From a bacterium (GTDB taxonomy: Bacteria > Arandabacterota > Arandabacteria > Arandabacterales > JALGWA01), in the NCBI GenBank assembly GCA_025774425.1, contig JALGWA010000102.1, positions 1 to 5,968 on the forward strand: a stretch of DNA of 5,968 bases. The letters are read 5' to 3'. The notes under the pieces were generated by a model. That model was not told the origin of the DNA and made no database searches. It saw only the letters and a program-made list of their open reading frames with translations. A program made the position numbers and the translations under genes. Below, one piece after another: positions 1 to 5,656 of the stretch (position 1 is the stretch's first letter; each line of letters starts with the position of its first letter).

Positions 1-1
1 G

Positions 2-430
2 AGTTGGGAAGACATCGATATCGAGGATCTGGAGATCAGCGGCGCCGATTTCGCCTGGAAGGTCTTCGGCGGCTACAAGTTGATCCCCTTTCTCTCTTTG
101 GAGGGCGGTTTCCGGGACCTCGGCTCCGTGAGCGACAGCTTCGAGGATGTCGTGTACGGGGCCGAGACCTCGGGCTGGGACGTCGAGGCGATGGGCATAG
201 TCCCCCTCGGCGTCGCCCACCTGTGGGGCAAGGCCGGTTACTTCTGGTGGACCAGCAAGACCGAGGAAGGCGGCGAGGCCGGTGAGGACACGGGGTCCGA
301 TTTCATGTGGGGGCTCGGCGCGGATGTTTCCATCCTGATGATAGCGCTTCGCCTGGAATGGGAGAAGTTCGAGATAGAGGACGCCGAGCATATCTCCATG
401 TTGAGCGGGGGCGTAACCTTCGGCTTCTAG
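2..430 (+). CDS. Outer-membrane beta-barrel protein, C-terminal fragment (5' end outside window)
   Basis: This is the last 142 residues of a longer protein; the frame is open to the left edge of the window. The ATG at position 80 is internal, because the reading frame continues upstream with the same character. The fragment shows repeated stretches of alternating hydrophobic and polar residues rich in Gly, Trp, Tyr and Phe (for example the segment with WGKAGYFWWTSK), separated by acidic turns. It ends in a strand with a terminal phenylalanine (GVTFGF, stop TAG), which is the usual C-terminal signature recognised by the BAM assembly machinery. It resembles small OmpA-like or OmpW-like barrels, but no family was confirmed. 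The signal peptide is not in the window. Function is unknown: it could be a porin-like or structural barrel. The fold call is moderately secure and the specific role is not. Confidence 0.65.
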   Translation, partial: SWEDIDIEDLEISGADFAWKVFGGYKLIPFLSLEGGFRDLGSVSDSFEDVVYGAETSGWDVEAMGIVPLGVAHLWGKAGYFWWTSKTEEGGEAGEDTGSDFMWGLGADVSILMIALRLEWEKFEIEDAEHISMLSGGVTFGF

Positions 431-550
431 CGGCATGGGGTCGGGTCCCGGAATGCACATGACCGCGGCCCTCTCCTTGTGAGCCGATCCCCTTAGGCGG
501 GACGGGCGTCGCCCTCGGTCGGGCAAAACGCGACCTGGCACCGTGGTATC

Positions 551-557
551 GGAGGGG
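551..557 (+). promoter_or_regulatory. Ribosome binding site deciding the TTG start of the methyltransferase
   Basis: GGAGGGG lies only 2-4 bases before the TTG at 560. The spacing is short, but it is the only purine-rich anti-16S match near the conserved N terminus, and it supports TTG over the downstream ATG at 599. Confidence 0.45.
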
Positions 558-559
558 AC

Positions 560-1312
560 TTGTTCTACTACGACGGGCGGCATTACGATTCGAGGGAGAT
601 GCATCCCGAGAACGACATCGCCTTCTGGGAGAGGCAGGTGCGCAGGCACGGAGATCCCGTTCTCGAACTCGCATGCGGCACGGGCCGCATAACCATCCCG
701 CTGGCGAGGGCGGGCCACAGCGTCACCGGCCTCGACATCAGCGCCTCCATGATGAACCAGGGCCGGAGGAAGGCGGCCGCGCAAGGCGTGGACATCGGCT
801 GGGTGGAGGCCGACTTCCGCGACTTCGACCTCGGCGGGGCCTACTCGTTCATCTTCATCCCCGACAACTCCGTGAATCACATCGAGACCCTCGAGGATCT
901 TGAGGCGTGCCTGCGATGCGTTAGGAGGCACATGCGCGAGGACTCGCGCTTCGCGCTCGACGTCTTCAACCCGAGGCTCGACATCCTGCTGAGGGACCCG
1001 TCGAAGCGCTACCCGCATTCATCGTACGACGACCCGGACGGGGGCGGGAGGATCGAGATAACCGAGAGCAATGTCTATGACCCGGCGACCCAGATAAACA
1101 CGGTTCGGCTCTACTACAGGCTGCCCGACGGCCGCACCGAGCGTTCCGATCTCATCTGCAGGATGTGGTTTCCGCAGGAGTTGGACGCCGTCGTCAAGTA
1201 CAACGGCTTCGAAATCGAGAGCAAGTACGGCGATTACGACGAATCCCCGTTCCGCGGGGACAGTCCAAAGCAGATAGTGATCTGCAAGGCGGCAGGCGGG
1301 CAGGGGCCCTAG
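560..1312 (+). CDS. Class I SAM-dependent methyltransferase
   Basis: This is a 250-residue cytosolic protein with a complete Rossmann-type methyltransferase core. Motif I is at residues 34-44 (VLELACGTGRI), with the glycine-rich SAM loop. The acidic strand-2 end follows at residues 55-60 (VTGLDI, Asp59 probably contacting the SAM ribose), and an acidic motif lies near residues 82-90 (VEADFRDFD). The C-terminal half (WFPQELDAVVKYNGFEIESKYGDYDESPF, in pieces) matches the usual beta-6/beta-7 end of small-molecule methyltransferases. The start is TTG at 560, preceded by GGAGGGG at 551-557. The alternative ATG at 599 would remove the FYYDGRHYD stretch, which is typical of the family N terminus, so TTG is preferred. 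The acceptor substrate cannot be inferred. A radical SAM gene follows after 30 bases on the same strand, so co-transcription is possible. Confidence 0.88.
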   Translation: MFYYDGRHYDSREMHPENDIAFWERQVRRHGDPVLELACGTGRITIPLARAGHSVTGLDISASMMNQGRRKAAAQGVDIGWVEADFRDFDLGGAYSFIFIPDNSVNHIETLEDLEACLRCVRRHMREDSRFALDVFNPRLDILLRDPSKRYPHSSYDDPDGGGRIEITESNVYDPATQINTVRLYYRLPDGRTERSDLICRMWFPQELDAVVKYNGFEIESKYGDYDESPFRGDSPKQIVICKAAGGQGP

Positions 1313-1342
1313 CCGGCGGCGGTTTCGCCGCGGATTCGTTCC

Positions 1343-2314
1343 ATGTCAGAAAAAGACGTGCCCACAGCCCTGGTCTTCGGTCCGGTGCCTTCGCGGCGCC
1401 TGGGGCGCAGTCTGGGTGTCAACAACATCCCGCCCAAGGTCTGCACCTACTCGTGCGTCTACTGCCAGATAGGAGTGACCGGCAGCATAGAGGTGGAGCG
1501 CCGGGCGTTCTACGAGCCGCGGCGTATCCGCGACGAGGTCGCGAGACGGCTGGACGCCTTCGGCTCCGCGGGCGAGGGGGTGGACTACGTCAGTTTCGTG
1601 CCCGACGGCGAGCCGACGCTGGATGTCAACCTCGGGGAGGAAATCGACCTCATCAAGCCGCTGGGCGCGAGGATCGCGGTCATCACCAACGCGACGCTGC
1701 TCCACCTGCCGGACGTGAGAAGGGACCTCGCCGGCGCCGACTGGGTCTCGCTCAAGGTCGACGCCGCCTCCGTTGGCGTGTGGCGCAGGCTCAACCGGCC
1801 CCACAGGGATCTCTCGCTGCCGGCGATCCGGGATGGAATGGTCGGGTTCGCAAGGGAGTTCACGGGCGACCTCGTCACCGAGACGATGCTGCTCGACGGC
1901 TACAACGACGGCGAGGACGAGATCAGGGCGATCGCTTCGCATGTCCGGGACATAGGTCCCGTCAAGGCATACGTAGGCGTCCCCACCCGCCCCCCGGCCC
2001 TGGGCTCGGTGAGACCGGCGGCCGCCCGGGCCGTGAACCTCGCCTACCAGGCGTTCGCCGAGAGCGGGATCCCCGCCGAAATCATGCTCGGCTACTCCGG
2101 CGATCCCTTCGCCTCGACGGGGAACGCGCGTGCGGACATTCTCAGCATCTCGGCGGTGCATCCCATGCCCGAGGCGGGCGTGAGGGACCTTCTCGAGCGC
2201 TCGGGCGAAGGATGGAGCGTCGTCGAGCACCTCTTGAGCGAGGGCCTGCTGCTCGAAGTCGAGTACCTCGGCGGGAAGCACTACCTCAGGAACTTCGACC
2301 AGAAGATCGGCTAG
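1343..2314 (+). CDS. Radical SAM protein (COG0731-like Fe-S oxidoreductase)
   Basis: This 323-residue protein carries the radical SAM signature CX3CX2C at Cys34, Cys38 and Cys41 (CTYSCVYC), which binds a [4Fe-4S] cluster that cleaves SAM to a 5'-deoxyadenosyl radical. These are the only cysteines in the protein, so no auxiliary cluster is likely. The N terminus (GPVPSRRLGRSLGVNN, residues 13-28) is characteristic of the COG0731-type group. The GEPTL segment at residues 89-93 corresponds to the SAM-binding GGE motif, and later TIM-barrel strands are seen at AVITNAT (112-118) and VSLKVDA (135-141). Residues from about 255 on look like a small helical, perhaps winged-helix, domain. The start is ATG at 1343; a ribosome binding site is not obvious. 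The reaction and substrate of this group are not established. Pairing with the upstream methyltransferase is suggestive only. Confidence 0.88.
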   Translation: MSEKDVPTALVFGPVPSRRLGRSLGVNNIPPKVCTYSCVYCQIGVTGSIEVERRAFYEPRRIRDEVARRLDAFGSAGEGVDYVSFVPDGEPTLDVNLGEEIDLIKPLGARIAVITNATLLHLPDVRRDLAGADWVSLKVDAASVGVWRRLNRPHRDLSLPAIRDGMVGFAREFTGDLVTETMLLDGYNDGEDEIRAIASHVRDIGPVKAYVGVPTRPPALGSVRPAAARAVNLAYQAFAESGIPAEIMLGYSGDPFASTGNARADILSISAVHPMPEAGVRDLLERSGEGWSVVEHLLSEGLLLEVEYLGGKHYLRNFDQKIG

Positions 2315-2368
2315 GGGAGTGGGCCGGGCGGGCACGGCGCATGCCTTCCCGACGACCGTCGCTCCTTT

Positions 2369-2397
2369 GCACCTTCCGGCGGGATTGGCCGAGGTGC
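2369..2397. terminator. Hairpin in the convergent gap, possible terminator
   Basis: GCACCT (2369-2374) pairs with AGGTGC (2392-2397), and CGGC (2377-2380) pairs with GCCG inside it, leaving a 2-base bulge and a 7-base loop. It sits between two genes that converge (radical SAM on plus, DUF35 on minus), where a two-way terminator would be expected. Neither strand shows a T-run after the stem, so intrinsic termination is not demonstrated. Confidence 0.3.
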
Positions 2398-2413
2398 GGC
2401 GAACATCGGCCCG

Positions 2414-2437
2414 GTGACGACGCTCGGCGTTGTTCAC
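2414..2437 (+). terminator. Second hairpin in the convergent gap, stronger as plus-strand RNA
   Basis: GTGACGACGC (2414-2423) pairs with GCGTTGTTCAC (2427-2437) around a TCG loop, with one G-U pair and one bulged U on the plus strand. That is about ten base pairs. In minus-strand RNA the G-U pair becomes an A-C mismatch, so the fold favours transcripts coming from the radical SAM gene. No T-run follows. It could stabilise the 3' end or aid termination, or be a chance fold in GC-rich DNA. Confidence 0.3.
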
Positions 2438-2463
2438 GGAGTCGGAATGTGCCGGTCCGGGAA

Positions 2464-2814
2464 TCAGGCGGCAGGGCTGCCGGGCCGCTCGAACCAGAGA
2501 CCCTCGTAGGTCTCGTAGCCGACGGTGCGCACCGGGGCGACGTAGCACGAGAGTTCCATGCCGATCTCGGGCTCGTCCACGGCCAGCCGTCCGAGCGCCC
2601 GCGCGCCGCTCTGGAACTCGACGATGCCCACGGTTATGTAGCGCTCCTCGAAGGCCAGCGACAGGTTGTAGACGCGGGTGAAGGTGACCAGCGTCGCCTT
2701 CCCTTCCAGGGGGACCGGGTCCGAGCCCGTCTTGCCGCATGCCCTGCAGCGCCTGCGCGGCGGGTAAGCCACCGCGCCGCAACTCCTGCACACGGACGCC
2801 GTGAATGCGGTCAT
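2464..2814 (-). CDS. DUF35-type zinc-ribbon/OB-fold protein, thiolase partner
   Basis: This 116-residue protein has a rubredoxin-like zinc ribbon with CXXCG pairs at Cys9/Cys12 and Cys23/Cys26 (CRSCG and CRACG). An OB-fold follows from about residue 36 (GKATLVTFTRVYN, then a strand IVEFQSGARALGRL, then GMEL). This is the layout of DUF35 proteins, which form complexes with thiolase-superfamily enzymes and are thought to help bind or shuttle the acyl-CoA substrate. The start ATG is 3 bases after the thiolase stop, with GGAGGG at 2822-2827 placed 7 bases before it. Usual family members carry an extra N-terminal helix of about 15-20 residues before the first cysteine; here only eight residues precede Cys9, and an in-frame TAG two codons upstream of the start prevents extension. 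It probably acts in the cytosol with the adjacent thiolase. Confidence 0.87.
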   Translation of the reverse strand: MTAFTASVCRSCGAVAYPPRRRCRACGKTGSDPVPLEGKATLVTFTRVYNLSLAFEERYITVGIVEFQSGARALGRLAVDEPEIGMELSCYVAPVRTVGYETYEGLWFERPGSPAA

Positions 2815-2817
2815 CGC

Positions 2818-3999
2818 CTAGCCCTCCCTCTCGAGCACGAAGCAGACGACGTTGTTGCCGAAGCCGCCGAAGTTGCACGTGAACCCCACCCGCGGCTTCT
2901 CGATCTGCCGCTCGCCCGCCTCGCCCCGGAGGTGGCGTGCGATCTCGACGACCTGGGCGACGCCCGTCGCCCCGACCGGATGTCCCCGCGCCTTGAGCCC
3001 GCCCGAGACGTTGATGGGGAGCCTGCCGCCGGGCCTCGTCTCGCCCTTCTCGAGCGCGATATGGCCCGTCCCTCTCTCGAAGAAACCCGCCTCTTCGCTC
3101 TGGGCGATCTCGAGTATGGTGAATGCGTCGTGCAGCTCGGCCACATCGACGTCGGCCGGCTTGCGCCCGGCCATCGCGAAGGCGCGCTCCGCGGCGGTCC
3201 TGACGGCTGCGAGTTCGGTCGGGTCCTCGCGCTCGTGGACGGCATGCGTGTCGGTGGCCTGGCCGAAGCCGGCGATCCTGACCAGGGGCTTCCCCGATCT
3301 CTCCGCGACCTCCCGCGAGCAGAGCACGACCGCGGCGGCGCCGTCGCTCACCGGGCAGCAGTCGAACATGCGCAAGGGTTCGGCGACGTAGGGGTTGTTG
3401 ACCACGGCCTCGGGCCTGTGGAGCAGTCCCTCCATGGTCACCGTCTGCTGTATGTGGGCGTCGGGGTTCTTCATGGCGTTCTCATGGTTCTTGATGGCCA
3501 CCATTGCGAGATGCTCGGGCGTGACGCCGTACTTGTCCATGTAGAGCCGTGCGAACATGCCCGCCAGGGCGGGCAGGGTCACGCCGTAGATGTATTCGGC
3601 CTCGGGGTGGGTCAGGGTGGCGACGAAGTCCGTGGCCTCCCAGCCCGTCACCGCGCGCATGACCTCGCCGCCGACGACGAGGGCCGTGTCGACGGCCCCC
3701 GAGCCCACCGCCATGGCGCCTATCTTGACGGCCGAGCCGCCGGAGGCCGGCCCGTTCTCGACGGTCTCGGCCGCGGCCGGGAAGAGGCATAGCCTGTCGA
3801 CCATGGCCGATCCCAGGCCCGAGAGGCGGTTCAAGATGCCCGCACCCATGTTCGCGACAAAGACGCTCTCGACGTTCTCCCCGAGACCGGCGTCCTCGAG
3901 GGCCCGCGCGGCCGCGTACTCGAGCACGTCGATCAGGGTCCAGTCACCGGCCCTCCCGAACTTGGTCATTCCGACGCCGATTATGTATGTGTCCCTCAA
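2818..3999 (-). CDS. Thiolase-family protein (SCP-x/archaeal type) lacking the nucleophilic cysteine
   Basis: This 393-residue protein is full length for the family and starts with the typical thiolase N terminus (MRDTYIIGVGMTKFG). Thiolases make or cleave a carbon-carbon bond at a CoA thioester through an acyl-cysteine. The usual nucleophile motif N-x-C-A-S-G reads ENGPASGG at residues 81-88, with Pro84 (CCG) in place of cysteine. The other elements are intact: HDAF with His290, GHPVGATG with His340, and a C-terminal TCNFGGFG with Cys375 in the position of the second catalytic cysteine. DCCPVSDGAA at 213-222 is typical of the SCP-x branch. The start is TTG at 3999, overlapping the upstream stop as TTGA. 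The DUF35 gene downstream suggests a two-subunit enzyme. Loss of the cysteine makes ordinary thiolysis doubtful; an aldolase-like or other non-covalent reaction is possible, as in Ltp2. Confidence 0.92.
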   Translation of the reverse strand: MRDTYIIGVGMTKFGRAGDWTLIDVLEYAAARALEDAGLGENVESVFVANMGAGILNRLSGLGSAMVDRLCLFPAAAETVENGPASGGSAVKIGAMAVGSGAVDTALVVGGEVMRAVTGWEATDFVATLTHPEAEYIYGVTLPALAGMFARLYMDKYGVTPEHLAMVAIKNHENAMKNPDAHIQQTVTMEGLLHRPEAVVNNPYVAEPLRMFDCCPVSDGAAAVVLCSREVAERSGKPLVRIAGFGQATDTHAVHEREDPTELAAVRTAAERAFAMAGRKPADVDVAELHDAFTILEIAQSEEAGFFERGTGHIALEKGETRPGGRLPINVSGGLKARGHPVGATGVAQVVEIARHLRGEAGERQIEKPRVGFTCNFGGFGNNVVCFVLEREG

Positions 4000-4685
4000 C
4001 CCTCGGCCTGCCTTATCCTCGCGGTCACCTGCTTGATCAGCACGTCTTCCTCGACGGGAGTTATGACCTTCGCCTTCTCCATGAGATCGTCCGGCACGGG
4101 TCTCTCGCCGACGACCAGCCTGTCCTTGGCCTCGAAATAGAGATCACGGGTCAGCGCCCACGACATCACGCCGCCGAGCTCGTGGTGGACCTGCGGGCGC
4201 TTCTCGAGGCCGTACTCTATCATCCACCTGCGGAAGCCGATGGGGCTCTCGGCGACGATGTAGACTTCCTGCTGGTTCAGGTACTCGATGTGATACTCCA
4301 TCTTGGCCGCGAACAGGTGGGCGCCCACCCTGAGGCCGCGCCTCATGGCTATCGTGTGGTAGCTGACCCCGATCCTGGGGCTGAGCGAGCGGCCGTTGAC
4401 GAGGCCGACGAGCACGCCGTCGACGAGTCCGACCAGGCAGTACTCGTCCCTCACGCGGTGCCTCAGCCAACCGAGGAGCTCGGCATAGGTCCGCGCGGCG
4501 ACGATGTCGTAGTAATCGCGGTCGACCGTGGTCAGGGCGGCTACATCGGGCAGGAGTATGGGCACTTCCTCGCGCCTCGCCTGCCTGATGACCATCCTCT
4601 CGCCGCTGGCCAGCACGATGTACTTGGCCGGGTAGGGCGGGAGGTCTTTCTCGGGAGGTCTCAGGATCTCTTCGAGCTGAGACAT
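3996..4685 (-). CDS. GNAT-fold N-acetyltransferase-like protein
   Basis: This 229-residue protein is the first gene of the minus-strand operon. Residues about 31-165 look like a GNAT domain: an N-terminal strand and helix (MVIRQARREEV), the paired strands CLVGLVDGVLVGLVNGRS at about 83-100, then a strand and acetyl-CoA loop IAMRRGLRVGAHLF (112-125), resembling motif A R-x-x-G-x-G/A. A further strand VYIVAES (141-147) and FRRWMIEYGLEKRP (151-164) resemble motif B. About 60 residues after the core are unassigned. The start ATG at 4685 has a good site, TAAGGAGA at 4693-4700, with AAGGAG 8 bases away. The stop overlaps the thiolase start by 4 bases (TTGA), so translation is likely coupled. A GNAT protein could use the same acyl-CoA pool, but the substrate is unknown; it may be a distant or non-acetylating member. 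Confidence 0.7.
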   Translation of the reverse strand: MSQLEEILRPPEKDLPPYPAKYIVLASGERMVIRQARREEVPILLPDVAALTTVDRDYYDIVAARTYAELLGWLRHRVRDEYCLVGLVDGVLVGLVNGRSLSPRIGVSYHTIAMRRGLRVGAHLFAAKMEYHIEYLNQQEVYIVAESPIGFRRWMIEYGLEKRPQVHHELGGVMSWALTRDLYFEAKDRLVVGERPVPDDLMEKAKVITPVEEDVLIKQVTARIRQAEG

Positions 4686-4692
4686 TTCTCTA

Positions 4693-4700
4693 TCTCCTTA
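4693..4700 (-). promoter_or_regulatory. Strong ribosome binding site for the GNAT-fold gene
   Basis: Read on the minus strand this is TAAGGAGA, a near-perfect anti-16S match, with AAGGAG 8 bases before the ATG at 4685. It fixes that start and is the clearest ribosome binding site in the window. Confidence 0.75.
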
Positions 4701-4734
4701 GAAGGTCGCGCGCCTCGCGCATGCCTGAAAACGC

Positions 4735-4763
4735 TTGAACCCGGGAGTCACTTAGTTTAGCCT
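4735..4763 (+). promoter_or_regulatory. Candidate promoter for the molybdenum hydroxylase operon
   Basis: TTGAAC (4735-4740, four consensus matches) is followed after 17 bases by TAGCCT (4758-4763, three matches). It would overlap the proposed opposite-strand promoter, so the two operons could be controlled together. The -10 is poor and the call is tentative. Confidence 0.2.
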
Positions 4764-4782
4764 AGAGCCTGCTCTTATGCAA
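4754..4782 (-). promoter_or_regulatory. Candidate sigma-70-like promoter for the GNAT-thiolase-DUF35 operon
   Basis: On the minus strand TTGCAT (plus 4777-4782) is followed after 17 bases by TAAACT (plus 4754-4759). The -35 matches consensus at three positions and the -10 at four. It lies in the most AT-rich stretch of the divergent gap, about 70 bases before the GNAT start. The match is weak and the host's sigma-factor preferences are unknown. Confidence 0.3.
4764..4775. repeat. Short inverted repeat between divergent promoters, possible operator
   Basis: AGAGC (4764-4768) and GCTCT (4771-4775) form a perfect 5-base inverted repeat with a 2-base centre. It lies between the proposed minus-strand -35 and -10 elements and just past the plus-strand -10. 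Its position would suit a repressor site for a dimeric regulator, but no regulator gene is present in the window and the repeat is short. Confidence 0.2.
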
Positions 4783-4807
4783 GCAATTCCGGACGCGGCA
4801 GGTGCGT

Positions 4808-5656
4808 ATGCTCCCTAGGTTCCAGTATCACAAGGCGGAGACGATAGAGCAGGCGCTCGACCTGCTCGCGCGGAACTCCCCCGACGCCCGCATACTCGCC
4901 GGCGGCACCGACCTCATCGTCGGCATGAAAGAGGGGGACTGCACGCCGAAGCACGTGGTCGACGTCAAGGCGATTCCCGAGCTCCGCCGCCTGGAGGTCG
5001 GGGCCGACGGCGGCCTCGCGATCGGCGCCTGCGTTACGGTGAACGAATTGCTCGAACTCGAGGACATGCCGCCGGGGATGGCCGCGCTCCGCGACGCCGC
5101 TTCCGTCCTCGCTACTCATCAGCTGAGAAACCGCGCCACGGTCGGGGGCAACATAGCCAACGCTTCGCCGGCGTGCGATCTCGGTCCGCCGCTCCTCGTT
5201 CTCGGCGCCGCCGTGAGCGCGGCATCGCCCTCCGGGCGGCGGACGGTCTCGCTGGGGGAGTTCTTCACGGGCGTCAAGCGGACCTGCCTGGGGGTGGACG
5301 AAGTGATCACGGCCGTGGACGTGCCGCCGCCGGGGGACACCGTTTCCGCTTTCGTCAAGCGCCGGCGGACCAGGGGCCATGACCTTGCGACGGTGAGCGT
5401 CGCAGCCGCCTTGGGCGGCGGGCGGGGCTTGAGGCTCGGCCTCGGCGCCGTCGCGGAGCGACCGCTCCTCGTCGAGGTCGCCGGGGACGTCGGGGACGTC
5501 GAGGCGGTGAGGGGCGCCGCGGTGAGGGCGGCCCTCGCAGCCGTGGCGCCCATAGACGATGTCAGGGCGGGCGCCGAGTACCGGCGCAGCATGGTCGAGC
5601 TCCTCGTCGGGGAAGCACTCGACCTGGTCGCCGAGAGGATGCGGGGGGGCGGCTGA
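4808..5656 (+). CDS. Molybdenum hydroxylase FAD-binding medium subunit (CoxM/XdhB-like)
   Basis: This protein of 282 residues passes electrons between the iron-sulfur subunit and an acceptor through bound FAD. The first FAD motif AGGTDL is at residues 31-36 and the second, ATVGGNIANASPACD, at about 110-124. TVGGN followed by NASP is more like xanthine dehydrogenase-type subunits than the GGSIAH form of CO dehydrogenase. A C-terminal domain follows from about residue 173. It lacks the roughly 40-residue insertion that carries a [4Fe-4S] cluster in 4-hydroxybenzoyl-CoA reductase HcrB. The start is taken as ATG 4808, with AGGTG at 4800-4804; an in-frame GTG at 4802 would add two residues. The stop TGA overlaps the next ATG by one base, indicating an operon in the order FAD then Fe-S subunit. 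Substrate is unknown; N-heterocycles, aldehydes or aromatic CoA esters are all possible. Confidence 0.92.
   Translation: MLPRFQYHKAETIEQALDLLARNSPDARILAGGTDLIVGMKEGDCTPKHVVDVKAIPELRRLEVGADGGLAIGACVTVNELLELEDMPPGMAALRDAASVLATHQLRNRATVGGNIANASPACDLGPPLLVLGAAVSAASPSGRRTVSLGEFFTGVKRTCLGVDEVITAVDVPPPGDTVSAFVKRRRTRGHDLATVSVAAALGGGRGLRLGLGAVAERPLLVEVAGDVGDVEAVRGAAVRAALAAVAPIDDVRAGAEYRRSMVELLVGEALDLVAERMRGGG

Noticed and set aside
303..674. Minus-strand open frame covering the gap between the barrel gene and the methyltransferase
   Set aside because: More than half overlaps real genes, the product is Arg/Ser/Pro-rich, and there is no ribosome binding site. The 129-base gap itself shows no clear terminator or promoter.
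1316..1331. Six-base-pair GC hairpin with a GTTT loop just before the radical SAM start
   Set aside because: There is no T-run, it is too close to the start to be a terminator, and such stems are common by chance at this GC content.
1346..2878. Minus-strand open frame of 510 codons
   Set aside because: It is antisense to the radical SAM gene and runs out of frame through the DUF35 gene; the product is low in hydrophobic core residues and has no motif.
1165..3792. Plus-strand open frame of 875 codons running across three genes
   Set aside because: It overlaps the methyltransferase and radical SAM genes in another frame and is antisense to the DUF35 and thiolase genes. Its product is Arg/Gly/Ala/Pro-rich without a recognisable domain, as expected for a stop-poor shadow frame in GC-rich DNA.
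4708..4720. GCGCG/CGCGC stem in the leader of the GNAT-fold gene
   Set aside because: It is only five pairs with a 3-base loop, does not cover the ribosome binding site, and matches no known riboswitch or attenuator.
3987..4760. Plus-strand open frame of 257 codons opposite the GNAT-fold gene
   Set aside because: It is antisense to a gene with a strong ribosome binding site and a plausible fold; the product is His/Asp/Val-rich and unlike any family known to me.
5483..5500. Tandem 9-base repeat GGGGACGTC in the FAD-subunit gene
   Set aside because: It encodes a Gly-Asp-Val repeat inside a normal C-terminal domain and is too short to suggest a special function.
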